Shown: positions 1 to 5,701 of the stretch, in pieces | Numbering within the stretch: position 1 is the first letter of the stretch | How the letters are laid out: the number at the start of each line of letters is the position of its first letter | From: JAXLVB01 sp044228045 | GTDB taxonomy: Bacteria; Bacteroidota; Bacteroidia; Cytophagales; Spirosomataceae | Length of the DNA stretch: 7,359 nucleotides | Direction: 5' to 3' | NCBI GenBank assembly: GCA_044228045.1 | Contig: JBGAVQ010000280.1 | Coordinates: 1 to 7,359 of the forward strand | Translations under genes and position numbers: made by a program | The notes under the pieces: model-generated | Told to the model about the DNA's origin: nothing | Seen by the model: the letters and a program-made list of their open reading frames with translations, nothing else | Databases searched by the model: none

Positions 1-111
1 AGCAAGTTTAGCAGGGTTTAAATCTTCTAAAAAACAGCCATTCCCAGGCGAAAAAACACTTTGGTTAGCCTCCCAGAGGTTTATCTCTATAAGAAGTGGA
101 TTCCTCAAAGC

Positions 112-636
112 TAAACAATTTTATGGGACAGGATAAGGTTCAGTAACTACGATGATTACGGTAACTTAACGGCATACAACATCGTGAACAAACGAAACGA
201 TGCCATGAGCTACCAGCACGTCAGCCACGACGGGCTTACTATGTCGTTGCTTATGTCTCAAACAAAAGATGTTGGCGGATTGGCGCATCTTGCTACTTAT
301 GCTTACGAAATACCTTTGCTGGGCGTAAAATCGGTTACAGAACCCAATCAACTAAGCACCAGCTATGAATACGATACTTTTGGGCGAATAAAAAATATAA
401 AAAACACAGACAACCAGATTGTAAAGAGCTTCAAGTATAATTTCGTTTCTTCGTCTTCGGGGTCAGATGGCCCCGACAATCCTATTGGCTGTCCATTTTT
501 CCCCTTTATTCTCAATCAAGCACTACTTAACGCCCCTAATCGGCTTACCCAACAAGCCTGTGGCTATATCGAACTCAAGCCAGGTTTTGATGCCAAACAG
601 GGTTCAGTTTATCAAGCAATGGTCTCACAACAATAA
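112..636 (+). CDS. C-terminal end of an RHS/YD-repeat surface protein (5' incomplete)
   Basis: This is the tail of a Bacteroidota-type RHS/YD-repeat protein, a family of large exported or cell-surface proteins. YD-type motifs are visible: NYDDYGNL (about 151-174) and YEYDTFGRIKNIKN (364-405), preceded by IPLLGVKSVTEPN, which matches the usual TYxYxPLxGVxSxTDPN pattern. The last 20 or so residues, IELKPGFDAKQGSVYQA (571-621), match the short C-terminal beta motif (xIxLxPGFxAxxGSxFxA) common at the ends of Bacteroidota secreted proteins. The reading frame already looks like RHS upstream of any start codon; GTG 184 and ATG 205 lie inside the homology and are unlikely to be real starts. Family members are usually many hundreds of residues long, so most of the gene is missing. 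Sensible-looking sequence in the same frame continues back to about 61 (LPEVYLYKKW) across an in-frame TAA at 109-111, which suggests decay or a sequencing error. No toxin domain is visible. The stop is 5 bases before the next gene. Confidence 0.7.
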
Positions 637-641
637 CATTA

Positions 642-2300
642 ATGCTTATGAAAGCCTTTATTATTACGCTCACTTTTCATGTGTTTTGTATTATTTATCC
701 AAGCCAAACAAACGCTCAAATTGTAATCACGACCAATACCCTCAATTACTCGCAAAATTTTTCGAGTATCAACAATAAGGGCTTGCAGTTTAATGGAACA
801 ACCACATGGAACAACGAGATTTCTATACCGGGCTGGTATGCTACGCTTACAGGTGTTACACATATCAATAACAATTTTATTATCAGTAATCCTGTGGGTC
901 TGTTATCGCTTTCTAATAGCTCAAATAACAACAGAAGTTTAGGCTCATTGGCGGCGGCAAGTACAGGAAGTATCCATTATGGGGTACGCTTCAAAAACAA
1001 TACGGGCTATACAATTAAATCTATTGGGATAGCGTATAGAGGCAAACAGTGGACAACCAATAATTCAGCAACCCAATCCCTCAAATTTTATTACAAAATT
1101 GCCCCAACAGTAAGTATTGTCTATGATTCAGACTTTACACTCTACAATACGCTCAACTTTTTAAGCCCTGCTATTTCTTACAACAACAATCACCAAAATA
1201 TTGATGGTGAAATTGAATCTAATCAACGTTTTCTGACAAGTACTTTGAATGCTGATGTACCCAATGGACAAGAAATCATGCTCCGATGGACTGATACCGA
1301 CGACACCAACGGAGACCATATTTTATCCATTGATGACATCGCCATTACGTTTGTGATAGACCAAGTGCCTGCTGCCTCTACTACCAATGTTCGCTTAGGC
1401 ATAGATGCAGGTAAAGTAATTTCTTCGGGTAGTAACAACACCTTTCTGGGGCATAATTCGGGTTATTCTTCTACAATAGGAATGTACAATTCTTATGTAG
1501 GGTCTCTGGCAGGCTATGGTACAGTTGGTACAGAAGGAAATACGTTGGTTGGATATAAAGCGGGCTTTTACACAACGGCAGGGATGAATAACACCTTTAT
1601 TGGCCGTGAAGCAGGAAGTCCATCTACTACTACTAATCTCACCAATGCTACGGCTATTGGAGCAAATGCCAGTGTGGCAGCCAGTAATAGCGTGGTTTTA
1701 GGTAATAATGCCAACGTTGGGATTGGCAATTCAGCACCCGCTAATCGTTTAGAGATAACATCAAGTCAAGCAAGTTCGAGTGGGTTGCGGTTTACCAATT
1801 TGAGTGCGAATAGTAGCATTGCCAGCGGTAATTATTCCAAAGCCTTATCGGTAGATGCCAACGGGGATGTTATTTTAATCTCCAGTGGGCAGTGGACGTT
1901 AGATGAAACAGGTTTTATCAGTAATGGAAATCCGAATGGTGTAAAAATAGGCACTGGTATCAGTACGCCTGTGGGGTACAAGTTGTATGTTTCGGATGGG
2001 ATTTTAACCGAACGGGTGAAAGTTGCTCTTAAAGCATCAACTGATTGGTCTGATAAAGTATTTGATGCTGGCTATAAACTACGGAGTTTGAGCGATGTTA
2101 ATTTGTTCATTAAGCGGAACAAACACTTACCGAATGTTCCTTCAGCAGAAGAATTGGTACATAGTGGCTTTGATTTAGCCAAGATGGATGCCGTTTTGCT
2201 TGAAAAAATTGAAGAATTAACCTTGTATCTAATTGACCTAAAAAAAGAAAACCAACTGCTCAAAAAGCGGATTAAAAAGTTGGAAGACATTAAAAAATAG
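642..2300 (+). CDS. exported tail-fibre/adhesin-like protein with 17-residue head repeats and C-terminal coiled coil
   Basis: 552 residues. Residues 1-25 are a signal peptide (hydrophobic FIITLTFHVFCIIY, then SQTNA before Gln26). ATG 648 (MKAF) is an equally good start. Residues ~27-238 form a beta-rich, Asn/Ser/Thr-rich domain with the pattern GSLA..STG...GVRFKNNTG, IAYRGKQW and IMLRWTDTDD...LSIDDIAI, seen N-terminally in several Bacteroidota and cyanobacterial exported proteins. Residues 265-325 hold four copies of an N-T-F-(I/L/V)-G...(A/S)G unit spaced exactly 17 residues apart. They are followed by NATAIGANASVAASNSVVLG (335-354), which resembles the 14-residue YadA head repeat. The C-terminus (about 450-552) matches the Bacteroidota 'tail fiber domain' ending: VKVALK, WSDKVFDAGYKL, FIKRNKHLPNVPSAEE, then a Leu-rich coiled coil (520-548). 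It probably trimerises outside the cell, as related folds do. I see no Type IX secretion C-terminal domain, lipobox or outer-membrane anchor. The gene probably shares a transcript with the RHS gene. Ligand and role are unknown. Confidence 0.85.
   Translation: MLMKAFIITLTFHVFCIIYPSQTNAQIVITTNTLNYSQNFSSINNKGLQFNGTTTWNNEISIPGWYATLTGVTHINNNFIISNPVGLLSLSNSSNNNRSLGSLAAASTGSIHYGVRFKNNTGYTIKSIGIAYRGKQWTTNNSATQSLKFYYKIAPTVSIVYDSDFTLYNTLNFLSPAISYNNNHQNIDGEIESNQRFLTSTLNADVPNGQEIMLRWTDTDDTNGDHILSIDDIAITFVIDQVPAASTTNVRLGIDAGKVISSGSNNTFLGHNSGYSSTIGMYNSYVGSLAGYGTVGTEGNTLVGYKAGFYTTAGMNNTFIGREAGSPSTTTNLTNATAIGANASVAASNSVVLGNNANVGIGNSAPANRLEITSSQASSSGLRFTNLSANSSIASGNYSKALSVDANGDVILISSGQWTLDETGFISNGNPNGVKIGTGISTPVGYKLYVSDGILTERVKVALKASTDWSDKVFDAGYKLRSLSDVNLFIKRNKHLPNVPSAEELVHSGFDLAKMDAVLLEKIEELTLYLIDLKKENQLLKKRIKKLEDIKK
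1434..1616 (+). repeat. in-gene 51-base (17-residue) head repeats, four copies
   Basis: Four tandem units within the tail-fibre-like gene start with NNTFLG, YNSYVG, GNTLVG and NNTFIG. The closing glycines fall at residues 270, 287, 304 and 321, an exact 17-residue period. Each unit also carries a later (A/S)G step (NSGY, LAGY, KAGF, EAGS). Such a regular period fits a beta-roll or solenoid head like those of trimeric adhesins and phage fibres. The DNA copies have diverged, so this is a protein-level repeat and not a recently amplified tract. Confidence 0.8.
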
Positions 2301-2303
2301 TTG

Positions 2304-2326
2304 GGAAACCAAACAATTTTGTTTCC
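2304..2326. other. imperfect palindrome at the cassette/SRAP junction
   Basis: GGAAAC (2304-2309) pairs with GTTTCC (2321-2326), and inside this AAACAA (2311-2316) mirrors TTGTTT (2319-2324). It begins 3 bases after the tail-fibre stop codon and covers the point where SRAP homology on the other strand ends. No T run follows it on the plus strand, so it is a poor intrinsic terminator for the upstream gene. It may be a weak 3' hairpin, a recombination scar or chance in AT-rich DNA. Confidence 0.4.
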
Positions 2327-2650
2327 ACTCGAAAAAGCCATCTACCAGTACCAAGCAACGTTTAGCTATAATGCTGTCTCGGAAGGATGGTTTTCAAAGA
2401 TGCTTTCTGATTTGACATTGAGGGTTTGGTTGATGAAGGTTCTGGCTTGTTCTGCGTTTGCCCAAGCTGGGATTAGCCCCCATTGGTAGTATTGGATGGT
2501 GTGGGGTTGTTCGTTGATGATGATGGGTAATAGTGGGTGGTCGAAGCCTGAGATTTGGTCTGCTACGTCCGCCTCGCCGATAGTTTGCGTTGCGCCAAAG
2601 CGTTTTTTGAGCTTGGCTTGGGTAGATTGCGTGTAGGCAGAGTAGCACAT
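2319..2650 (-). pseudogene. SRAP (YedK/HMCES-type) gene remnant, frameshifted and 3'-truncated
   Basis: SRAP proteins shield abasic sites in single-stranded DNA by forming a covalent link through Cys2 once Met1 is removed. The remnant starts MCYSAYTQST, so Cys2 is present. It continues with GFDHPLLPIIINEQPHTIQYYQWGLIPAW (residues ~35-63, with the family WGLIPxW motif) and NVKSESIFE, the counterpart of the usual NARAETIFE. The frame then runs to a stop at 2366-2368 after 94 residues. If one A is added to the run at 2391-2394 (reverse strand), it reads KPSFRDSIIAKRCLVLVDGFFEWKQ, including the conserved Glu of the GFxEW motif. Homology ends at about 2319-2325, just beside the tail-fibre stop. 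The second half of the usual ~200-250 residue protein, including the His-x-Arg-Met-Pro region, is absent. The sequence therefore shows both a frameshift and a 3' truncation. The frameshift could be a sequencing error; the truncation is harder to explain that way. The product is almost certainly inactive. Confidence 0.85.
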
Positions 2651-2829
2651 GGGGCTATAATAGCTTGTGTTTCGGATGGCTTAAAGATGGGAAAAATAGG
2701 GAATAAATGCTAAAAAAATATTTATCCAAAAACACCAGCTACTTACAAAGCAATCTATTTAATAATCAGTAACAGACTGATTATCTGCAAACTATACATA
2801 TATCATCCAATCATTAACACAACCAAATA

Positions 2830-2868
2830 GTTTAAACCATGTTTAAACCAAACATTTAAGTTTAAACC
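2830..2868. repeat. three copies of GTTTAAACC in the SRAP/tRNA spacer
   Basis: The 9-mer GTTTAAACC occurs at 2830-2838, 2841-2849 and 2860-2868, in the same orientation. Each copy contains the 8-base palindrome GTTTAAAC. Start-to-start distances are 11 and 19 bases. A further related TTTAAAA follows at 2871. The cluster lies upstream of the SRAP remnant start (2650, minus strand) and just beyond the tRNA terminator. It could be a protein-binding cluster for the SRAP promoter, a small repeat left by recombination, or AT-rich chance. The rest of the 2651-2879 spacer shows nothing I can name. Confidence 0.55.
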
Positions 2869-2879
2869 GATTTAAAAGC

Positions 2880-2915
2880 AAAAAGCCTGACAATCTATTG
2901 ATTATCAGGCTTTTA
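2880..2915 (-). terminator. intrinsic terminator after tRNA-Asp
   Basis: The arms 2881-2895 and 2900-2914 form a 15-pair stem around a 4-base loop. On the minus strand it reads AAAAGCCTGATAATC / GATTGTCAGGCTTTT with one G-U pair. Transcribed from the tRNA side, the GC-containing stem ends in a run of five U, the classical form of a Rho-independent terminator. It lies 4 bases past the encoded CCA. The A run on the other arm could let it act in both directions. Confidence 0.85.
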
Positions 2916-2918
2916 TGT

Positions 2919-2995
2919 TGGCGGTCCGTACGGGACTCGAACCCGTGACCCCATGCGTGACAGGCATGTATTCTAACCAACTGAACTAACGAACC
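2919..2995 (-). tRNA. tRNA-Asp (anticodon GTC), CCA encoded
   Basis: On the minus strand a complete cloverleaf can be drawn. The acceptor GGTTCGT pairs with ACGGACC (one T-G pair). The anticodon stem CATGC/GCATG encloses the loop CTGTCAC with anticodon GTC (plus-strand 2959-2961). The T arm is CGGGTTCGAGTCCCG. The discriminator base is G, the identity base for Asp tRNAs, and CCA is encoded at the 3' end (2919-2921). The length of 77 bases with CCA is normal. It appears to be a single-gene transcript with its own terminator and a plausible promoter, transcribed divergently from the DinB-like gene. Confidence 0.97.
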
Positions 2996-3024
2996 GTTTT
3001 CTTCTGTTTTTCAGAAAAGTGATG

Positions 3025-3054
3025 CAAAATTAGGCATTTTGACTGATTACGCAA
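3025..3054 (-). promoter_or_regulatory. candidate Bacteroidota-type promoter for tRNA-Asp
   Basis: On the minus strand TAATTTTG (3025-3032) matches the Bacteroidota -7 consensus TAnnTTTG exactly. A TTG (3052-3054) lies 19 bases upstream of it, in the range reported for the -33 element. The -7 box ends 29 bases before the mature tRNA 5' end at 2995, leaving a leader of about 20 bases. The match is short and the DNA is AT-rich, so this is a candidate only. Confidence 0.45.
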
Positions 3055-3085
3055 TATCTTCACGCAAAAAAATCTAAAAAAATTT

Positions 3086-3619
3086 ATGCTACGCCCTCAA
3101 AAGTCTGAATATCCAGCCAGCATTTACACAAGTCGCTACATCGAAAGCGTTGAACATGAGAATGTTATGGAAGCACTGGTAGATCAAATGCAAGTTGTTA
3201 TTAATTTGTTTAAAAACTTCTCAGAAGCACAAGCAAACCACAGATATGCTCCTGAAAAATGGTCGTTAAAGCAATTATTAGGTCATATTACCGATACTGA
3301 GCGAATTTTTGCCTATCGTGCTTTGTCTATTGCCCGAGGAGAACAACAGTCTTTGCTGGGCTTCGATGAAAATATGTACATGGAAGCCTCCAATTTTGAA
3401 GAACAGTCCGTGTCCACCCTTATTGAGCAATATCAATATAACAGACTTAGCAGTGTTGCGTTGTTCAATACCTTCTCAGAAGAAGTATTGAACAGAAAAG
3501 GTATCGCTAACGGCAATTCACTGACGGTTAGGGCTGTTCTTTGGATGGTAGCTGGGCATGAAGCCCATCACTTGAATATCATTCGTGAACGGTATTTGTC
3601 TGGGCTAAACATTTCTTAA
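3086..3619 (+). CDS. DinB/YfiT-like (DinB_2) family protein, putative metal-dependent
   Basis: 177 residues, the usual size for the family, which folds as a four-helix bundle holding a divalent metal through three histidines. The likely triad is His67 (WSLKQLLGHITDTER) with His158 and His162 (AGHEAHHLNIIRERY). Other family patterns are present: YAPEKWS (54-60), FAYRALSIARG (75-85) and LLGFDENMYM (90-99). There is no signal peptide, so it is cytoplasmic. Characterised relatives include the bacillithiol S-transferase YfiT/BstA of Bacillus. Many Bacteroidota make bacillithiol, so a thiol-transferase role is possible but is an inference. Despite the family name, nothing here indicates a DNA-damage function. 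The ATG follows an A-rich stretch (AAAAAAATTT), a common Bacteroidota start context without Shine-Dalgarno. It ends 9 bases before the Nif3-like gene, so the two are very likely co-transcribed. Confidence 0.88.
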   Translation: MLRPQKSEYPASIYTSRYIESVEHENVMEALVDQMQVVINLFKNFSEAQANHRYAPEKWSLKQLLGHITDTERIFAYRALSIARGEQQSLLGFDENMYMEASNFEEQSVSTLIEQYQYNRLSSVALFNTFSEEVLNRKGIANGNSLTVRAVLWMVAGHEAHHLNIIRERYLSGLNIS

Positions 3620-3628
3620 AACAACCGC

Positions 3629-4729
3629 ATGGCTTCTATAAAAGAAATAACTACTCACCTCGAATGTTTGGCTCCTTTGGGTTATCAAGAAAGTTACGAT
3701 AATGCTGGCTTATTGGTCGGAAATCCAAAAGCAGCAGTTAATGGCATCTTGGTTTCACTGGATTGCACCGAAGAAGTAATTGAAGAAGCACTGCAACGAG
3801 GTTGTAATTTGGTAGTGGCGCATCATCCGATTGTATTTAGGGGCTTAAAGAAATTTACAGGAAAAACGTATGTAGAACGAACCATTATTAAAGCTATTAA
3901 GCACGATGTGGCCATTTATGCCACTCATACCAATCTGGATAATGTTTGGGGTGGCGTAAACAGCAAAATTTGCCAAAAACTTGGCCTTCAAGACTGCAAA
4001 ATTTTAGCTCCTAAAAAAGATATTTTGCTAAAATTGACCTCTTTTGTGCCTGTTGAAAGCACTGAACTTGTTTTAAACTCACTTTACAAAGCAGGAGCTG
4101 GTCAGATTGGGGAATACAAAAATTGTAGTTTTAGCGTGACGGGTACAGGCACATTTATGCCTACTGGCAACGCTAATCCACACATAGGTAGCCTTAGCAA
4201 ACAAGAGAATGTAATCGAAAACCGCATTGAAGTGATTTTCTCGACCCTGCAACAATCGTCTGTTTTGCAGGCACTGAAAACAGCCCACCCCTACCAAGAA
4301 GTTGCCTACTACCTCAGCACCTTACTTAATGAAAATCAGGAAGTTGGGGCGGGGGCCATTGGTTTTTTACCCCATGAAATGAGCGAAGAAATATTTCTCA
4401 ATTACCTCAAAAATCAAATGAGTTTAAAAGTAATCCGACACACAAGGTTTCAGAATAAACCTGTTAGGAAAGTGGCGGTTTGCGGAGGAGCTGGGGGCTT
4501 TTTATTGAATGATGCCATTCGGCAAGGAGCAGATGTTTTTATCACAGCCGATTACAAATATCACGAGTTTTTTGATGCTGATGGGCAACTCATCATTTGT
4601 GACGTTGGACATTATGAAAGCGAAGTATTCACGAAAGAGTTAATTCTTAGCTATTTGACAAAAAAATTTACTAATTTTGCGATTCTTTTAAGTGATGTAA
4701 ACACAAACCCCATTCAGTATTTTGTGTAA
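3629..4729 (+). CDS. Nif3-like dinuclear metal centre protein (DUF34/NIF3), long form with central insertion
   Basis: 366 residues. Both metal-binding halves are clear. The N-terminal half has YDNAGLLVG (23-31), VVAHHPIVFRGLKK (62-75; ligands His65, His66) and YATHTNLDNVWGGVN (97-111; Asp104). The C-terminal half has VAVCGGAGG (282-290), ADYKYHEFFDA (307-317) and DVGHYESE (325-332; His328, Glu332). These correspond to the five ligands of E. coli YbgI. The extra ~130-230 segment, including AHPYQEVAYYLS (219-230), is the CutA/PII-like insertion found in long members such as Bacillus YqfO; short members are about 250 residues. The family forms hexameric toroids. Its reaction is not settled, and the 'GTP cyclohydrolase I type 2' name in some databases is poorly supported. 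It is cytoplasmic. It begins 9 bases after the DinB-like gene and is followed by the zinc-ribbon gene, an order often seen in Bacteroidota. Confidence 0.95.
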   Translation: MASIKEITTHLECLAPLGYQESYDNAGLLVGNPKAAVNGILVSLDCTEEVIEEALQRGCNLVVAHHPIVFRGLKKFTGKTYVERTIIKAIKHDVAIYATHTNLDNVWGGVNSKICQKLGLQDCKILAPKKDILLKLTSFVPVESTELVLNSLYKAGAGQIGEYKNCSFSVTGTGTFMPTGNANPHIGSLSKQENVIENRIEVIFSTLQQSSVLQALKTAHPYQEVAYYLSTLLNENQEVGAGAIGFLPHEMSEEIFLNYLKNQMSLKVIRHTRFQNKPVRKVAVCGGAGGFLLNDAIRQGADVFITADYKYHEFFDADGQLIICDVGHYESEVFTKELILSYLTKKFTNFAILLSDVNTNPIQYFV

Positions 4730-4829
4730 GACATGAGAGTAAAGAAAGTAAAATGTTGAATTTCAGAATTTTATACTTTTTAAATCTCAAAATTTTTCAC
4801 ATTCATACTTTGAATTTTGAACTCCTTTT

Positions 4830-5585
4830 ATGGAAACAACGATTGCACAAAGGCTTGATGTCCTTTTGAAACTTCAACTGATAGATTCGAGTTTAGACGA
4901 AATCAAAAAAATGCGTGGAGACTTGCCCGAAGAGGTGCAAGACTTGGAAGATGAAATCATAGGGTTTGATACTCGTATTGGCAAGTATCAACGAGAAATT
5001 GATACCCTTGAAGAAGAGATTCAGAAATACAAAAACACGAAAAAAGATGCCGAAAAATTGACTGGTAAGTACAAAGACCAGCAAATGAACGTTCGCAACA
5101 ATCGTGAGTATGATGCCATCTCAAAAGAAATTGAGTTGCAACAGTTAGAAATGGAACTTGCCGAGAAACGGACCAACGAAGCCAATTTTAAGATTAAGAA
5201 TAAGCAAGAGGAAATTGATGCTACCAAAGCCAATAGAGATGAGCGCAAGAAAGACCTCGAAAACAAGAAAAAAGAATTAGAAGTGCTTATGGCCGATAGT
5301 CGTGAGGAGGAAGTAACCTTACGGACAGACCGTGACAAAGCGGCCTTGTTGGTTGAAGAGCGCCTTTTGAAAGCGTATGAGCGCATTCGCTCAAATTCAC
5401 GCAATGGGTTGGCCGTTGTGATGGTTAAGCGTGGTGCGTGTGGTGGCTGCTTCAACATGGTGCCGCCTCAGCGGCAGGCTGATATTCGTGAAAAGAAAAA
5501 ACTAATCGTTTGCGAACACTGCGGACGTATCTTGGCAGATGTTGAAGAAGTAGTTGTTGTTCCGTCAGGACGGAGTAGAGGCTAA
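4830..5585 (+). CDS. coiled-coil protein with C-terminal C4 zinc ribbon (PF02591/zf-RING_7 type)
   Basis: 251 residues. Residues ~5-185 are highly charged heptad-rich helix, predicted to fold as a long antiparallel coiled-coil hairpin. It includes the family signature VRNNREYDAISKEIE (88-102). Residues 198-240 form the zinc ribbon: Cys204-x2-Cys207 (GACGGCFNMVPPQ) and Cys228-x2-Cys231 (VCEHCGRIL). Length and layout match the family that includes chlamydial CT398 and Helicobacter HP0958/FlgZ. In those organisms partners include RpoN and flagellar export factors, but no flagellar gene is visible here, so those roles should not be transferred; nucleic-acid or protein binding is as far as I would go. 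It follows the Nif3-like gene after a 100-base AT-rich gap (4730-4829) in which I see no convincing promoter or terminator, so read-through from the upstream operon is likely. A strong terminator follows. Confidence 0.9.
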   Translation: METTIAQRLDVLLKLQLIDSSLDEIKKMRGDLPEEVQDLEDEIIGFDTRIGKYQREIDTLEEEIQKYKNTKKDAEKLTGKYKDQQMNVRNNREYDAISKEIELQQLEMELAEKRTNEANFKIKNKQEEIDATKANRDERKKDLENKKKELEVLMADSREEEVTLRTDRDKAALLVEERLLKAYERIRSNSRNGLAVVMVKRGACGGCFNMVPPQRQADIREKKKLIVCEHCGRILADVEEVVVVPSGRSRG

Positions 5586-5594
5586 TCCTCAGTA

Positions 5595-5623
5595 TAATTA
5601 TCACGCTAATGCATTGATAATTA
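5595..5623 (+). other. AT-rich inverted repeat behind the zinc-ribbon gene
   Basis: TAATTATCA (5595-5603) is inverted at 5615-5623 as TGATAATTA, with an 11-base loop, 10 bases after the zinc-ribbon stop. The stem is AT-rich and no T run follows, so it is not an intrinsic terminator by itself. It may stabilise the mRNA 3' end ahead of the real terminator at 5653, or be chance. Confidence 0.4.
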
Positions 5624-5652
5624 AACCCTAAGAAGCATTTATTCATATTATT

Positions 5653-5684
5653 TGCCCACAGCTAAGGCTGTGGGCATTTTGTTT
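5653..5684 (+). terminator. strong intrinsic terminator after the zinc-ribbon gene
   Basis: TGCCCACAGC (5653-5662) and GCTGTGGGCA (5667-5676) make a perfect 10-pair GC-rich stem with loop TAAG, followed by TTTTGTTT. This is a textbook Rho-independent terminator. It closes the DinB/Nif3/zinc-ribbon transcript and separates it from the TPR gene that begins 18 bases after the T run. Confidence 0.92.
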
Positions 5685-5687
5685 GCG

Positions 5688-5695
5688 TAAGTTTG
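5688..5695 (+). promoter_or_regulatory. weak candidate -7 box directly before the TPR gene
   Basis: TAAGTTTG matches the Bacteroidota -7 consensus TAnnTTTG and lies 6 bases before the ATG at 5702, just after the terminator. If used, transcription would begin at or next to the start codon and give a leaderless mRNA. No -33 TTTG is found at the expected spacing of about 19 bases; that position is occupied by the terminator stem. Only one half of the promoter is supported. Confidence 0.25.
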
Positions 5696-5701
5696 TAAAA
5701 A

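Noticed and set aside
451..636. Toxin domain at the RHS C-terminus with the next gene as immunity protein
   Set aside because: The tail is a short beta motif (PGFDAKQGS) with no toxin-like domain, and the next gene encodes a large secreted fibre-like protein, not an immunity protein.
467..863. Other open frames around the RHS/tail-fibre junction on both strands
   Set aside because: They overlap the well-supported RHS tail and signal peptide in other frames and show no motifs.
2301..2489. Plus-strand open frame of 62 codons after the tail-fibre gene
   Set aside because: It is antisense to the SRAP remnant, whose motifs (WGLIPAW, Cys2) are unmistakable, and its own translation resembles nothing.
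2919..2995. tRNA-Asp as an attachment site for an integrated element
   Set aside because: No partial copy of the tRNA 3' end was found elsewhere in the window, and there is no integrase. The cassette edge is about 600 bases away.
4730..4829. AT-rich gap with repeated GAATTT/ATACTTT words as a promoter or repeat element
   Set aside because: TACTTTG misses the TAnnTTTG spacing by one base, and the repeats are short and imperfect; low-complexity AT-rich DNA explains them.
5021..5458. Minus-strand open frame of 145 codons inside the zinc-ribbon gene
   Set aside because: Its Ser/Phe/Leu-rich product is the usual antisense shadow of a Glu/Lys-rich coiled coil.
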